Source: Synergistales bacterium
Lineage (GTDB): Bacteria > Synergistota > Synergistia > Synergistales > Aminobacteriaceae
Direction: 5' to 3'
Length of the DNA: 5,546 nt
Assembly (NCBI GenBank): GCA_026002715.1
Contig: BOCC01000130.1
Span: forward strand, 1-5,546
Shown: piece by piece, positions 1 to 5,546 of the stretch
How positions within the stretch are numbered: the first letter of the stretch is position 1
Layout: each line of letters begins with the position of its first letter
The notes under the pieces: generated by a model
Database searches by the model: none
The model's input: the letters and a program-made list of their open reading frames with translations, nothing else
Told to the model about the DNA's origin: nothing
Program-made: the position numbers and the translations under genes

Positions 1-25
1 TTTATTTTTCAAGGTTCTTGTTTGT

Positions 26-55
26 TGCAACTGCGTTTTCCGAAAATCAGTTGCA
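26..55. repeat. Inverted repeat downstream of the flagellin
   Basis: TGCAACTG (26-33) pairs with CAGTTGCA (48-55); inside, TTTTC (36-40) can pair with GAAAA (42-46). This makes a near-continuous hairpin. It lies about 105 bases past the flagellin stop. Neither strand shows a T-run directly after it, so it is not a textbook terminator. It could stabilise the 3' end of the flagellin transcript or be a protein site. Confidence 0.6.
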
Positions 56-106
56 CAGGTGGTCTATGTCTCTAAATAAGTTCTGAAAAAGATTGACTTT
101 TGCGCT

Positions 107-118
107 TGACATTTGTCA
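107..118. repeat. Short palindrome TGACA-TT-TGTCA
   Basis: A perfect 5-bp inverted repeat with a two-base spacer lies about 40 bases past the flagellin stop. It overlaps a plus-strand TTGACA (106-111). It may be a regulator site or chance; nothing in the window tells which. The rest of 1-159 shows no gene. Confidence 0.3.
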
Positions 119-159
119 CGGTATCTACGTTTAGATTACGTCCTGAGTAAACCCTTCAG

Positions 160-3057
160 CTATCCCCGGATGAGGCCGATGACGGTTTGCGGAAGCTGGT
201 TAGCCTGAGCGAGCATAGAGGTACCAGATTGCATAAGAATCTGTAGTCTCGTGAAGTTCAGCATCTCTTTAGACATATCGGCGTCTCTGATACGGCTTTC
301 CGCGGCCGTCGTGTTTGTAGATGCGGTTGTCAGGTTGGTTACGGTGTGTTCTAACCTGTTCTGGTATGCGCCAAGTAACGCGCGTTGTTTTGATACTTTG
401 GTTATGGCGGCGTCGAGTCTCGTTATGGCGCGGGCGGCTGTTTCGCGAGAGATTACCAAGATGCCGTCAAGCCCCAAAGCTGACGCGCTCATATTGCCTA
501 AGCGTATCGTCAGGTCTTCCTGTTCGTTCGCTCCTACCTGCAACACCGTTTCGTTGTTCGCTATGTGGACTATGGTCGTGTAGGGCTCTGAGATTTGGGA
601 GAAGTTGTAGCTTTTGGTATTCTCGTTCCATGATACGCTTATATTGGCCAATGGGTTAAACTTCACGTCTATATTGTCGGTTACGGCTCCGTATATCACG
701 TTGCCGGATACCTGTTGAGGCGAGTTTATCATATTGCCGCTGTGGGCGTCGTAGACTGTTACGGTGAACTCGCTTTCTTTTGATTGTTGGATTGTGTTTA
801 GGCCAAGGGTGTTCAATAAGTCCTCATCGCCTGAAAAATACAGTTCGCCGCCCGCGCCGGGGATGGCGCTTCGGATAAGCATGGTAGCGCAGTAGTGTTT
901 GTAGCCGATGATATCGCCTTTATCATCATAGACCGGCTCTTTTGTCGCTATGCTTTCGGACGTGTTGAGTGTTCCGTCTGATATGGTGCAGAAGTTAGTA
1001 GCGTTATCCGTGTAGACGCTCTGGCCGAGGCTGAAAGCTATCGCGTCGTTGATTTTCTTGGCGACGCTGTACATCGTGTCGTCGGCGTAGAGAGTAACGG
1101 ATGTGTTTTTGCCGTCGCCTTGATAGATGTTGATAGTCTGGGGGTCTTGGACGGTGAAGACGCCATTGGCGTTGTAGAATTCGGGCATTTCGGAGAGGGT
1201 TTTGGCTACCGTCTTCATTGGGGCTTTCAGCTTGACTATCCAGTAGTCAACACCACCGTGATTTCCGGACACGTCGCCGTCGTTGGATTGTGAGAACCCG
1301 GCAACTATGTATCCGTCGGATGTTTGTTGGATAGATTGGGCCGCTTCACCGCCGGTTCCGCCAAGCGATTTCTCCCAAGCTATACTACCATTCGCATTCA
1401 GTTTGACTATCCAGTAGTCGCCGCCCCCTTGATTTCCGGACACGTCGCCGTCGTTGGAACCTGAGGATCCTGCAACTATATATCCCCCGTCAGACATTTG
1501 TTGGATAGAATAGGCAACATCACCACCAGTTCCTCCAAGCGACTTCTGCCAAGCTATACTTCCATCCGCATTCAGCTTGACTATCCAGTAGTCGTAGCCC
1601 ACTCCCCCGTGATGTCCCGACACATCGCCATCATTGGAATCTGACCATCCAGCAACTATATATCCTCCGTCAGATGTTTGCTGTATGGAATAGGCGAAAT
1701 CATAGCCAGTCCCGCCAAGCGACTTCTCCCAAGCTATACTACCATTCGCATTCAGCTTGACTATCCAGTAGTCATCGCCTCCATGATTTACTGACACGTC
1801 GTCGTCATTGGAAGTTGAGATCCCGGCAACTATATATCCCCCGTCAGATGTTTGTTGGATAGATTGGGCCATATCACCATTTGTCCCGCCGAGCGACTTC
1901 TCCCAAGCTATACTGCCGTTCGTGTTCAGTTTGACTATCCAATAGTCGCCTCCTCCATGATTTCCTGACACATCGTTGTCATTGGATTGTGAGTACCCGG
2001 CGACGATATATCCCCCGTCAGATGTTTGTTGGATAGACTGTGCATCATCATCGTTAGTTCCGCCAAGCGACTTCTGCCAGTCTATACTTCCATCAGCTTT
2101 CAGCTTGACTATCCAATAGTCGTAGCCTCCATGATTTCCGGACACATCGCCGTCATTGGATTGTGAGTACCCGGCGACGATATATCCCCCGTCAGATGTT
2201 TGCTGGATAGATTGTACATAATCATCGATAGTTCCGCCAAGCGACTTCTGCCAGTCGATGGTTCCATCTGCTTTCAGTTTGACGATCCAATAGTCTAAGT
2301 TTCCATGATTTCCAGACACATCGCCGTCATTGGAAAGTGACCATCCCGCAACTATGTATCCTCCGTCAAATGTTTGTTGGATAGACCAAGCAAGATCAAA
2401 GTCAGCTCCGCCAAGCGACCTCTGCCACTCAATGAAAGGCTCAGCGTCAAAATCTGGAACTTCTTTCAAAACCTCGTAGATATTGCTCTTCTGCACCTGA
2501 GCCGCGCCGGGCTCGGCGGTTATATTTATCTTGTAGTTTCCCTCAGTTGATATTTTTTGGCCGAATTGGTCTTTTTCGCCCCCCCCCCCCCGCACTATGA
2601 CAGACGTCGAGAGTTTATCGCTCGACCATAGAACGGAAGCGTTGCCGCTCAGGAGAAGTTTTTTATTGAATTGTGTTGTATTAGCTATTCTGTTTATTTC
2701 ATCTTTGAGTTGATCTATTTCGCCTTGTATGTAAGAACGATCCGTAGCGGTGAGCGTGTCATTAGCCGCCTGAACCGTGAGTTCACGGATTCTTTGAAGG
2801 ATAGAGTGTACCTCGGTAAGTGCGCCCTCGGCTGTTTGAATCATAGATATACCGTCTTGAGAGTTGCGTAAAGCTTGGTCGAGTCCGCGAATCTGGCCGC
2901 GCATCTTCTCGGAGATGGCGAGCCCCGCCGCGTCATCGGCGGCCATGTTGATACGTAAGCCTGTAGAGAGGTTGCGGATGGCCTTTTGAAGTTGATTGTT
3001 CGTATCGCTCAGAGCGTTATAGGCATAGAGCGCCGGTATGTTGTGGTTTATACGCAT
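160..3057 (-). CDS. Giant flagellin with a seven-repeat beta-propeller insert
   Basis: Filament subunit of the bacterial flagellum, exported by the flagellar type III system and polymerised outside the cell. Residues 1-140 are a canonical D0/D1 N-terminus ([36 protein letters not shown], then [14 protein letters not shown] at 87-100). Residues about 870-965 are the matching C-terminal D1/D0 helices ([35 protein letters not shown]). Between them lie a four-glycine run encoded by 13 G (157-160), seven ~58-residue repeats (211-612) and a hook-IN-like segment (about 630-675, [20 protein letters not shown]). The start is taken as ATG at 3057, preceded by GGAAGGTGGAG; an upstream in-frame TTG at 3075 lies beside that ribosome site and would add six residues before the conserved MRIN. 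Ordinary flagellins are about 270-550 aa, so 965 aa is unusual. Family assignment is certain; the propeller fold is inferred from the repeats. Confidence 0.96.
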   Translation of the reverse strand: MRINHNIPALYAYNALSDTNNQLQKAIRNLSTGLRINMAADDAAGLAISEKMRGQIRGLDQALRNSQDGISMIQTAEGALTEVHSILQRIRELTVQAANDTLTATDRSYIQGEIDQLKDEINRIANTTQFNKKLLLSGNASVLWSSDKLSTSVIVRGGGGEKDQFGQKISTEGNYKINITAEPGAAQVQKSNIYEVLKEVPDFDAEPFIEWQRSLGGADFDLAWSIQQTFDGGYIVAGWSLSNDGDVSGNHGNLDYWIVKLKADGTIDWQKSLGGTIDDYVQSIQQTSDGGYIVAGYSQSNDGDVSGNHGGYDYWIVKLKADGSIDWQKSLGGTNDDDAQSIQQTSDGGYIVAGYSQSNDNDVSGNHGGGDYWIVKLNTNGSIAWEKSLGGTNGDMAQSIQQTSDGGYIVAGISTSNDDDVSVNHGGDDYWIVKLNANGSIAWEKSLGGTGYDFAYSIQQTSDGGYIVAGWSDSNDGDVSGHHGGVGYDYWIVKLNADGSIAWQKSLGGTGGDVAYSIQQMSDGGYIVAGSSGSNDGDVSGNQGGGDYWIVKLNANGSIAWEKSLGGTGGEAAQSIQQTSDGYIVAGFSQSNDGDVSGNHGGVDYWIVKLKAPMKTVAKTLSEMPEFYNANGVFTVQDPQTINIYQGDGKNTSVTLYADDTMYSVAKKINDAIAFSLGQSVYTDNATNFCTISDGTLNTSESIATKEPVYDDKGDIIGYKHYCATMLIRSAIPGAGGELYFSGDEDLLNTLGLNTIQQSKESEFTVTVYDAHSGNMINSPQQVSGNVIYGAVTDNIDVKFNPLANISVSWNENTKSYNFSQISEPYTTIVHIANNETVLQVGANEQEDLTIRLGNMSASALGLDGILVISRETAARAITRLDAAITKVSKQRALLGAYQNRLEHTVTNLTTASTNTTAAESRIRDADMSKEMLNFTRLQILMQSGTSMLAQANQLPQTVIGLIRG
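1222..2427 (-). repeat. Seven tandem ~174-bp repeats encoding beta-propeller blades
   Basis: In-frame repeats inside the flagellin, each beginning at a Trp codon: 2254-2427, 2080-2253, 1906-2079, 1732-1905, 1552-1731, 1378-1551 and 1222-1377. The consensus blade is W-(Q/E)-KSLGGT, then [14 protein letters not shown], then [12 protein letters not shown], then DYWIVKL-(N/K)-A-(D/N)-GSI. Five units are exactly 58 codons. The fifth has two extra residues near GGVGYD, and the seventh lacks one Gly codon (SDGYIV) and loses the pattern after WIVKLKA. The first unit is the most diverged ([16 protein letters not shown]). Similar SDGGYIVAG repeats are, as I recall, common in large secreted proteins of Bacteroidetes-like bacteria and are read as beta-propellers. 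Seven units is a usual propeller blade number. The repeat pattern is seen directly; the fold is inference. Confidence 0.95.
2579..2591 (-). repeat. Homopolymer run of 13 G in the flagellin reading frame
   Basis: The plus strand shows 13 consecutive C, so the coding strand has G13 within R156-GGGG-E161 of the flagellin, after the D1 N-terminal half and before the propeller. With 13 G the full 965-aa protein is read. With 14 G the frame meets TGA after about 171 residues; with 12 G it meets TAA after about 176. Runs of this length are prone to slipped-strand mispairing during replication, as known for poly-G contingency genes in Campylobacter. It could therefore be an on/off switch, but it is also a classic site of sequencing error. 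Confidence 0.93.
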
Positions 3058-3062
3058 AGAAA

Positions 3063-3073
3063 CTCCACCTTCC
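3063..3073 (-). promoter_or_regulatory. Ribosome binding site that fixes the flagellin start
   Basis: GGAAGGTGGAG on the minus strand ends five bases before ATG 3057. It supports the ATG followed by MRINHN over the in-frame TTG at 3075, which lies directly upstream of this purine-rich run and has no ribosome site of its own that I can see. Confidence 0.75.
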
Positions 3074-3110
3074 AAGTGTCAGTGCAATGGATTAAAATAT
3101 TCCTTGCTGA

Positions 3111-3121
3111 ATAATGTAGCA
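3111..3121 (-). promoter_or_regulatory. Possible extended -10 element of the flagellin promoter
   Basis: The minus strand reads TGCTACATTAT about 55 bases before the flagellin start, in an AT-rich leader. TGC-TACATT fits an extended -10 of a housekeeping promoter with 4 of 6 matches. I find no good -35 at the right distance and no sigma-28 pair (TAAA plus GCCGATAA) or sigma-54 pair (TGGCAC plus TTGCA) in 3058-3384. This is weak evidence; the flagellin might also be read from further upstream. Confidence 0.22.
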
Positions 3122-3163
3122 TAAAATTCTTAAAAATGGGGAAAAATACTAAAAGCTCGAAGT

Positions 3164-3315
3164 TTTCTCGCATGATTTCAAGAATAACTACACCTACTTT
3201 CTCGCCGTCTATCATATTCAAAATGCGGCTGAATGTAGGTTTAGAGGGGATACGCTCACTTAACTTGATGAGTATGTTTTCTGCCCTGCTCGCACCTGCT
3301 GACTGGGTACCCGCT
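3164..3315 (-). pseudogene. Possible ISAs1/H-repeat transposase N-terminal remnant
   Basis: In the minus frame that is open from 3413 to 3048, the part at about 3164-3315 reads like protein: ASRAENILIKLSERIP, then SKPTFSRILNMIDGEKVG, then VVILEIMREN. The IPSKPTFSRILNMIDG stretch recalls the N-terminal associated domain of ISAs1/H-repeat transposases, where a (G/R)IPS-x-x-TF-x-R-(V/I) motif precedes the DDE domain. After MRENF the sequence becomes AT-rich and Phe-rich (ELLVFFPIF) and runs into the flagellin leader, with no DDE domain. The open frame overlaps the 3' end of dhaL and ends 10 bases inside the flagellin start. I therefore call a decayed fragment, not a gene. The family assignment is from memory and could be wrong. 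Confidence 0.35.
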
Positions 3316-3372
3316 GAGCAGTAACCACCAATGATTAAAGCATCAAAAATACGGAAGTTGTAATGGTGCGAG
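3289..3372. repeat. Nested inverted repeats between dhaL and the flagellin
   Basis: An 8-bp inverted repeat (CTCGCACC at 3289-3296, GGTGCGAG at 3365-3372) encloses about 68 bases. Directly inside it at 3296-3321 is an imperfect palindrome: CTGCT, then GGGTACCC, then AGCAG. A short TGAT/ATCA pair also lies inside. Read on the minus strand this could fold as a three-way junction just after the dhaL stop. No T-run follows, so it is not a standard terminator. It matches no riboswitch consensus I know. Confidence 0.4.
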
Positions 3373-3384
3373 TCCTTACTTGTT

Positions 3385-4026
3385 CTATCCCGATATTTCT
3401 CGTCCATTATCAATAGCGTCTGCTATTGCCTCAAAAATTAATTTTCCCACCACAGAGCCGCCGTCAAGAACCCCAAGACTCTTATCTCCGTAATATGCGG
3501 CCCGTCCATGCACCGAGAGCATATTTTTGGTATTTTCGCTGCCCTCAGCCGCGGCGACTGCCGCTTTTTTAAAAACATCGAAGCCGTCATTTCCGTTGTC
3601 CTTCAATGTTTTAACGGCAGGTGTCAGGGAATCGAGTATGGTTTTTTCTCCTGGCTTGGATTTGGCCTTGTCCATTATCGCGTCTAATCCATTTTCCATT
3701 GCTGCCGCAAGGCCAGGTATATCCGTCTTTTCTTTCCCCTTAAGAACTTTGGCCATGCCCATAAGAGCGATTGATATTATGGTGCCCAGAGAAGACGGCG
3801 CGGATTCATTGAACTCCTTACTGCACTTCATAAAAAGACGGCCTAAATCGGTTTCGTCAGTTCCGGACAGGTAGGCGCTGACAGCTCTAAAGCCGTTGCT
3901 CATGGAGATTCCTAGATCCCCATCTCCATTAACCGAGTCCAACTCGATAAGATTGTCGCAATTCTGGATTATCCGTTCACTAATCGCGGAAAACCACTTG
4001 CGTAACGTAAGAAGGTCTATATCCAT
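3385..4026 (-). CDS. dhaL: Dihydroxyacetone kinase ADP-binding subunit DhaL
   Basis: Nucleotide-binding subunit (213 aa, the normal size of about 210) of the two-component dihydroxyacetone kinase, cytoplasmic. In PTS-dependent systems it holds ADP as a cofactor that is rephosphorylated by DhaM and passes phosphate to the sugar on DhaK. Seen here: ELDSVNGDGDLG with D30, D35 and D37 as the expected Mg-binding aspartates; APSSLGT at 77-82, phosphate-loop-like; PGEKTILDSLTPA at 125-137; and GRAAYYGDKSLGVLDGG at 174-190. In the E. coli protein, as I recall, the last motif ends in DPG, so DGG here is a small deviation. The ATG at 4026 sits 10 bases after the dhaK stop, with GAGGG as ribosome site overlapping that stop (TGAGGG), which implies translational coupling. 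The stop is TAG at 3385. Confidence 0.93.
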   Translation of the reverse strand: MDIDLLTLRKWFSAISERIIQNCDNLIELDSVNGDGDLGISMSNGFRAVSAYLSGTDETDLGRLFMKCSKEFNESAPSSLGTIISIALMGMAKVLKGKEKTDIPGLAAAMENGLDAIMDKAKSKPGEKTILDSLTPAVKTLKDNGNDGFDVFKKAAVAAAEGSENTKNMLSVHGRAAYYGDKSLGVLDGGSVVGKLIFEAIADAIDNGREISG

Positions 4027-4036
4027 AAAAGCGCCC

Positions 4037-5047
4037 TCACTTGTTGGAATTTGTGTAAAACGGCGTTGACGCCGGCGAGCGCAGCAAGCTCTTCAATTCA
4101 TCGTCAAGTTTGATGACGCTAACGGATAAGCCGGCCATTTCCATAGATGTCGCAAATTCACCGATGTGAGGCATAAAAACCTTAACGCCTTTTTCCCGCA
4201 AAATTTTATGCAGCTTTCTGTACACTATAAGCTGCTCTTCAAGAGGTGTGGCGCCAAGGCCGTTTACCATTACGCTGACCTCGTCGCCGTGACTGATTGG
4301 CATGTCCGTTAAAATTTTCTCCAGCAGAGTGGAGGCTATTTCATCGGCTGTCATCATTTTGCGCACCTCAATGCCCGGTTCGCCATGGATACCCATACCA
4401 ACTTCTATTTCGTCGTCGGCTATTTGAAAAGTAGGTTTGCCGACATCCGGCACAATACAAGGCGTGAGGGCTACTCCCATGGTGCGCGTGTTCGCAAGGG
4501 CTTTTTCCGCAGCCGTGGTGACTTCAGCGAGGTTTTTTCCATTCTCGGCGGCCGCGCCGGCAATTTTAAACGCATACACCATTCCGGCGACACCGCGGCG
4601 CTTATTTGATGTCTCTGAAGGGCTTGACGCAATGTCGTCGCTGACAAGCACCACTGTGGTCTTGATATCATCTTCAAAATTTATCTCTTCGAGAGCCATA
4701 TTTAGATTCAAAACATCTCCGCCGTAATTTCCGTAAAGGCAAAGTACGCCGGCGCCATGGTCGCATTCCCTTATCATATCCGCCATAGCTGTTGCCGACG
4801 GAGACGCGAACACATTTCCGACGCTGCAACCATCAAGCATTCCCTTGCCTACATAACCCAAAAATACGGGAAGATGACCGCTGCCGCCGGCCGTGACGAT
4901 ACCGACCTTACGATCGGCAATCGGTTGGTTATTCAGTAACACACGCCTATTTTTCTCAGATAGACGAACCTTTTCACCATAGGCGAGAATAATACCCTCC
5001 AAAACTTCGTCGACAAAATCCGCGGGAGCGTTAATTATCTTTTTCAT
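4037..5047 (-). CDS. dhaK: Dihydroxyacetone kinase substrate-binding subunit DhaK
   Basis: Binds dihydroxyacetone (or a related short ketose) covalently and presents it for phosphorylation by DhaL; cytoplasmic, feeding triose phosphates into glycolysis. The protein is 336 aa, slightly shorter than the E. coli protein (about 356). Key sites visible: TAGGSGHLP with H58, NYGGDVLNLNMA with D111, RRGVAGMVYAFKIAGAAAE at 150-168, and MGIHGEPGIEVRK with H221, equivalent to the histidine that forms the hemiaminal with substrate. The usual GGGSGHEP is AGGSGHLP here, with Leu replacing Glu, which may mark a subfamily with a different substrate. The start is ATG 5047 with GGAGGAG nine bases upstream (5057-5063); an in-frame TTG at 5068 lies ahead of that ribosome site and is unlikely. 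It is followed by dhaL; no dhaM is seen in the window. Confidence 0.94.
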   Translation of the reverse strand: MKKIINAPADFVDEVLEGIILAYGEKVRLSEKNRRVLLNNQPIADRKVGIVTAGGSGHLPVFLGYVGKGMLDGCSVGNVFASPSATAMADMIRECDHGAGVLCLYGNYGGDVLNLNMALEEINFEDDIKTTVVLVSDDIASSPSETSNKRRGVAGMVYAFKIAGAAAENGKNLAEVTTAAEKALANTRTMGVALTPCIVPDVGKPTFQIADDEIEVGMGIHGEPGIEVRKMMTADEIASTLLEKILTDMPISHGDEVSVMVNGLGATPLEEQLIVYRKLHKILREKGVKVFMPHIGEFATSMEMAGLSVSVIKLDDELKSLLRSPASTPFYTNSNK

Positions 5048-5109
5048 AGTCACTATCTCCTCCGTCAAATATTAAAATTCTTCAGGCTTATCAGATTGAG
5101 CGTTCAGTA
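5048..5109 (-). promoter_or_regulatory. dhaK leader with strong ribosome binding site
   Basis: A 62-base gap separates the end of the M20 remnant from dhaK. It holds GGAGGAG at 5057-5063, nine bases before the ATG, which decides the start. The AT-rich TTTTAATATTTG just before it contains -10-like hexamers, but I find no matching -35. The promoter of dhaKL is therefore not located; it may once have lain upstream of the now broken genes. Confidence 0.5.
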
Positions 5110-5295
5110 TCAGCGTAAGCGAAATATTTGTTCGGCAAATGCCTGATAAAAAACACTCGCTTTTTCAAGCTGATCGATCGATACAAACTCATCTTTGACA
5201 TGGGCCTGTTCTATACTGCCAGGCCCAAAAACAATCGCTGGGATTTGCTCCCGCGTAAAAATGACCTGTTCGCAAGTGGCTGGAAAATCCCGCAC
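5110..5295 (-). pseudogene. C-terminal remnant of an M20 family peptidase/deacetylase
   Basis: Only about the last 60 residues of a normally ~380-430-aa zinc aminoacylase or acetylornithine-deacetylase-like enzyme remain. The telling part is IPAIVFGPGSIEQAH, then VKDEFVSIDQLEKA, near the C-terminus; the His of QAH is the expected late zinc ligand of M20 enzymes. The stop is TGA at 5110-5112. Upstream the frame is closed by TAG three codons before a GTG at 5295, and the DNA there codes for a different protein in another frame, so the catalytic core is missing. The GTG has no ribosome site that I can see. I read it as a gene fragment left by a deletion, not a working 61-aa gene. Confidence 0.82.
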
Positions 5296-5296
5296 G

Positions 5297-5431
5297 TTAG
5301 GCTACGAATTTCGGACGCGTAATAAGAGCGCGCGCTATTCCTATTCGCTGACGCTGTCCGCCGCTGAATTCATGCGCGTACTTCCGGATGCTGTCTTCGT
5401 GCAGTCCCACAATTTTTAAGGTTCCTTCGCA
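5297..5431 (-). pseudogene. Fragment of an OppF/DppF-type ABC transporter ATPase
   Basis: The minus strand at 5297-5431 encodes [18 protein letters not shown], then [17 protein letters not shown], then ITRPKFVA and a TAA stop at 5297. [17 protein letters not shown] is the ABC signature helix as found in oligopeptide/dipeptide importer ATPases. In an intact protein VADEP (Walker B) would come next, but the reading breaks exactly after VA. The Walker A part is also absent: the frame is open only back to 5488, and the part before about 5431 does not look like the family. The fragment is therefore truncated at both ends. It lies two bases from the M20 remnant on the same strand, suggesting one deletion joined two genes of a former peptide-uptake/peptidase cluster. 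Confidence 0.85.
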
Positions 5432-5529
5432 TTTGCTGTGGGAACGAAAATATACAGAAAAGCGTATACAAAAAGAGAGGGGGAGAATTTATACTGAAGC
5501 CCAGCTTTTAGAGATTGGGGAGAAAGAGA

Positions 5530-5546
5530 ATGGGAAATCCTTACAA
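5530..5546 (+). CDS. Possible start of a plus-strand gene, cut by the window edge
   Basis: ATG at 5530 is preceded by GGGGAG at 5517-5522, with a seven-base spacer, a good ribosome site. A TATACT hexamer at 5490-5495 could be a -10, though no clear -35 is seen. Only five codons and two bases (MGNPY) are inside the window, so no product can be named. It would diverge from the minus-strand genes. Confidence 0.3.

Noticed and set aside
106..136. Plus-strand promoter TTGACA running antisense into the flagellin
   Set aside because: The -35 is perfect, but the hexamers 16-19 bases downstream (GTTTAG, TTTAGA, TTAGAT) are poor, and the TTGACA is part of a palindrome.
251..659. Plus-strand open frames of 110-112 codons over the flagellin 3' end
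   Set aside because: They are antisense to strongly conserved flagellin C-terminal coding sequence.
1222..2427. CRISPR-like or non-coding satellite array
   Set aside because: Units are ~174 bp, contiguous, without spacers, and stay in one open frame with a protein-level pattern.
3058..3075. Longer flagellin start at TTG 3075 (six extra residues)
   Set aside because: Flagellins begin at MRIN, and the purine-rich ribosome site lies between the TTG and the ATG.
3210..3245. Sigma-28-like CTAAA and GCCG on the minus strand
   Set aside because: The two parts are only about 10 bases apart, not about 15, and the rest of the -10 does not match.
3136..3324. A 62-codon plus-strand frame in the same spacer
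   Set aside because: It mirrors the transposase-like minus frame, has no ribosome site and no family resemblance.
3289..3372. A c-di-GMP (GEMM) or other known riboswitch before the flagellin
   Set aside because: The conserved bases of those classes are not seen; only generic inverted repeats are present.
3048..3413. A 121-codon open minus frame between dhaL and the flagellin as a gene
   Set aside because: It starts with TTG inside dhaL, ends 10 bases inside the flagellin start, and only its middle looks like protein. A remnant fits better.
4385..4939. Several 60-96-codon frames within dhaK on both strands
   Set aside because: They are shadows of a gene with well-conserved catalytic motifs.

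Overview
The window reads as a bacterial chromosome segment in which every intact gene lies on the minus strand. From high to low coordinates the order is: a scrapyard of two truncated genes (an oligopeptide-type ABC transporter ATPase and an M20 peptidase), an intact dihydroxyacetone kinase pair dhaK-dhaL, a decayed intergenic stretch with what looks like a transposase remnant, and a very large flagellin. The flagellin's conserved ends and its non-propeller middle resemble flagellins of Synergistota as I remember them (for example the WSSDKLST and DQFGQK segments, and a PQTI..YQGDGK hook-IN-like segment). A Synergistota source, possibly gut or anaerobic, is therefore my best guess, but it rests on recalled family patterns and not on a search.

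Region by region. 1-159: non-coding DNA downstream of the flagellin, with a good inverted repeat and a short palindrome but no classical terminator. 160-3057 (minus): flagellin, 965 aa, roughly twice the usual size. Its D0/D1 ends are canonical, but the variable centre carries seven tandem ~58-residue repeats that should fold as a beta-propeller. Just upstream of them in the reading frame is a run of 13 G (13 C on the plus strand, 2579-2591). 3058-3384: intergenic DNA with a fragment resembling the N-terminal part of an ISAs1/H-repeat type transposase, several inverted repeats, and the flagellin leader. 3385-4026 and 4037-5047 (minus): dhaL and dhaK, translationally coupled. 5048-5109: dhaK leader. 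5110-5431: remnants of an M20 peptidase C-terminus and an OppF/DppF-like ATPase, joined head to tail. 5432-5546: mostly non-coding, with a possible plus-strand gene start at the very edge.

Functionally, dhaK and dhaL form the two-subunit core of a (probably dihydroxyacetone-type) sugar kinase. No dhaM follows in the window. The flagellin is the striking element. It combines a filament subunit, a surface-displayed propeller and a homopolymer tract whose gain or loss of one base would stop translation within about 20 codons. This is a plausible phase-variable, antigenically variable or adhesive filament protein.
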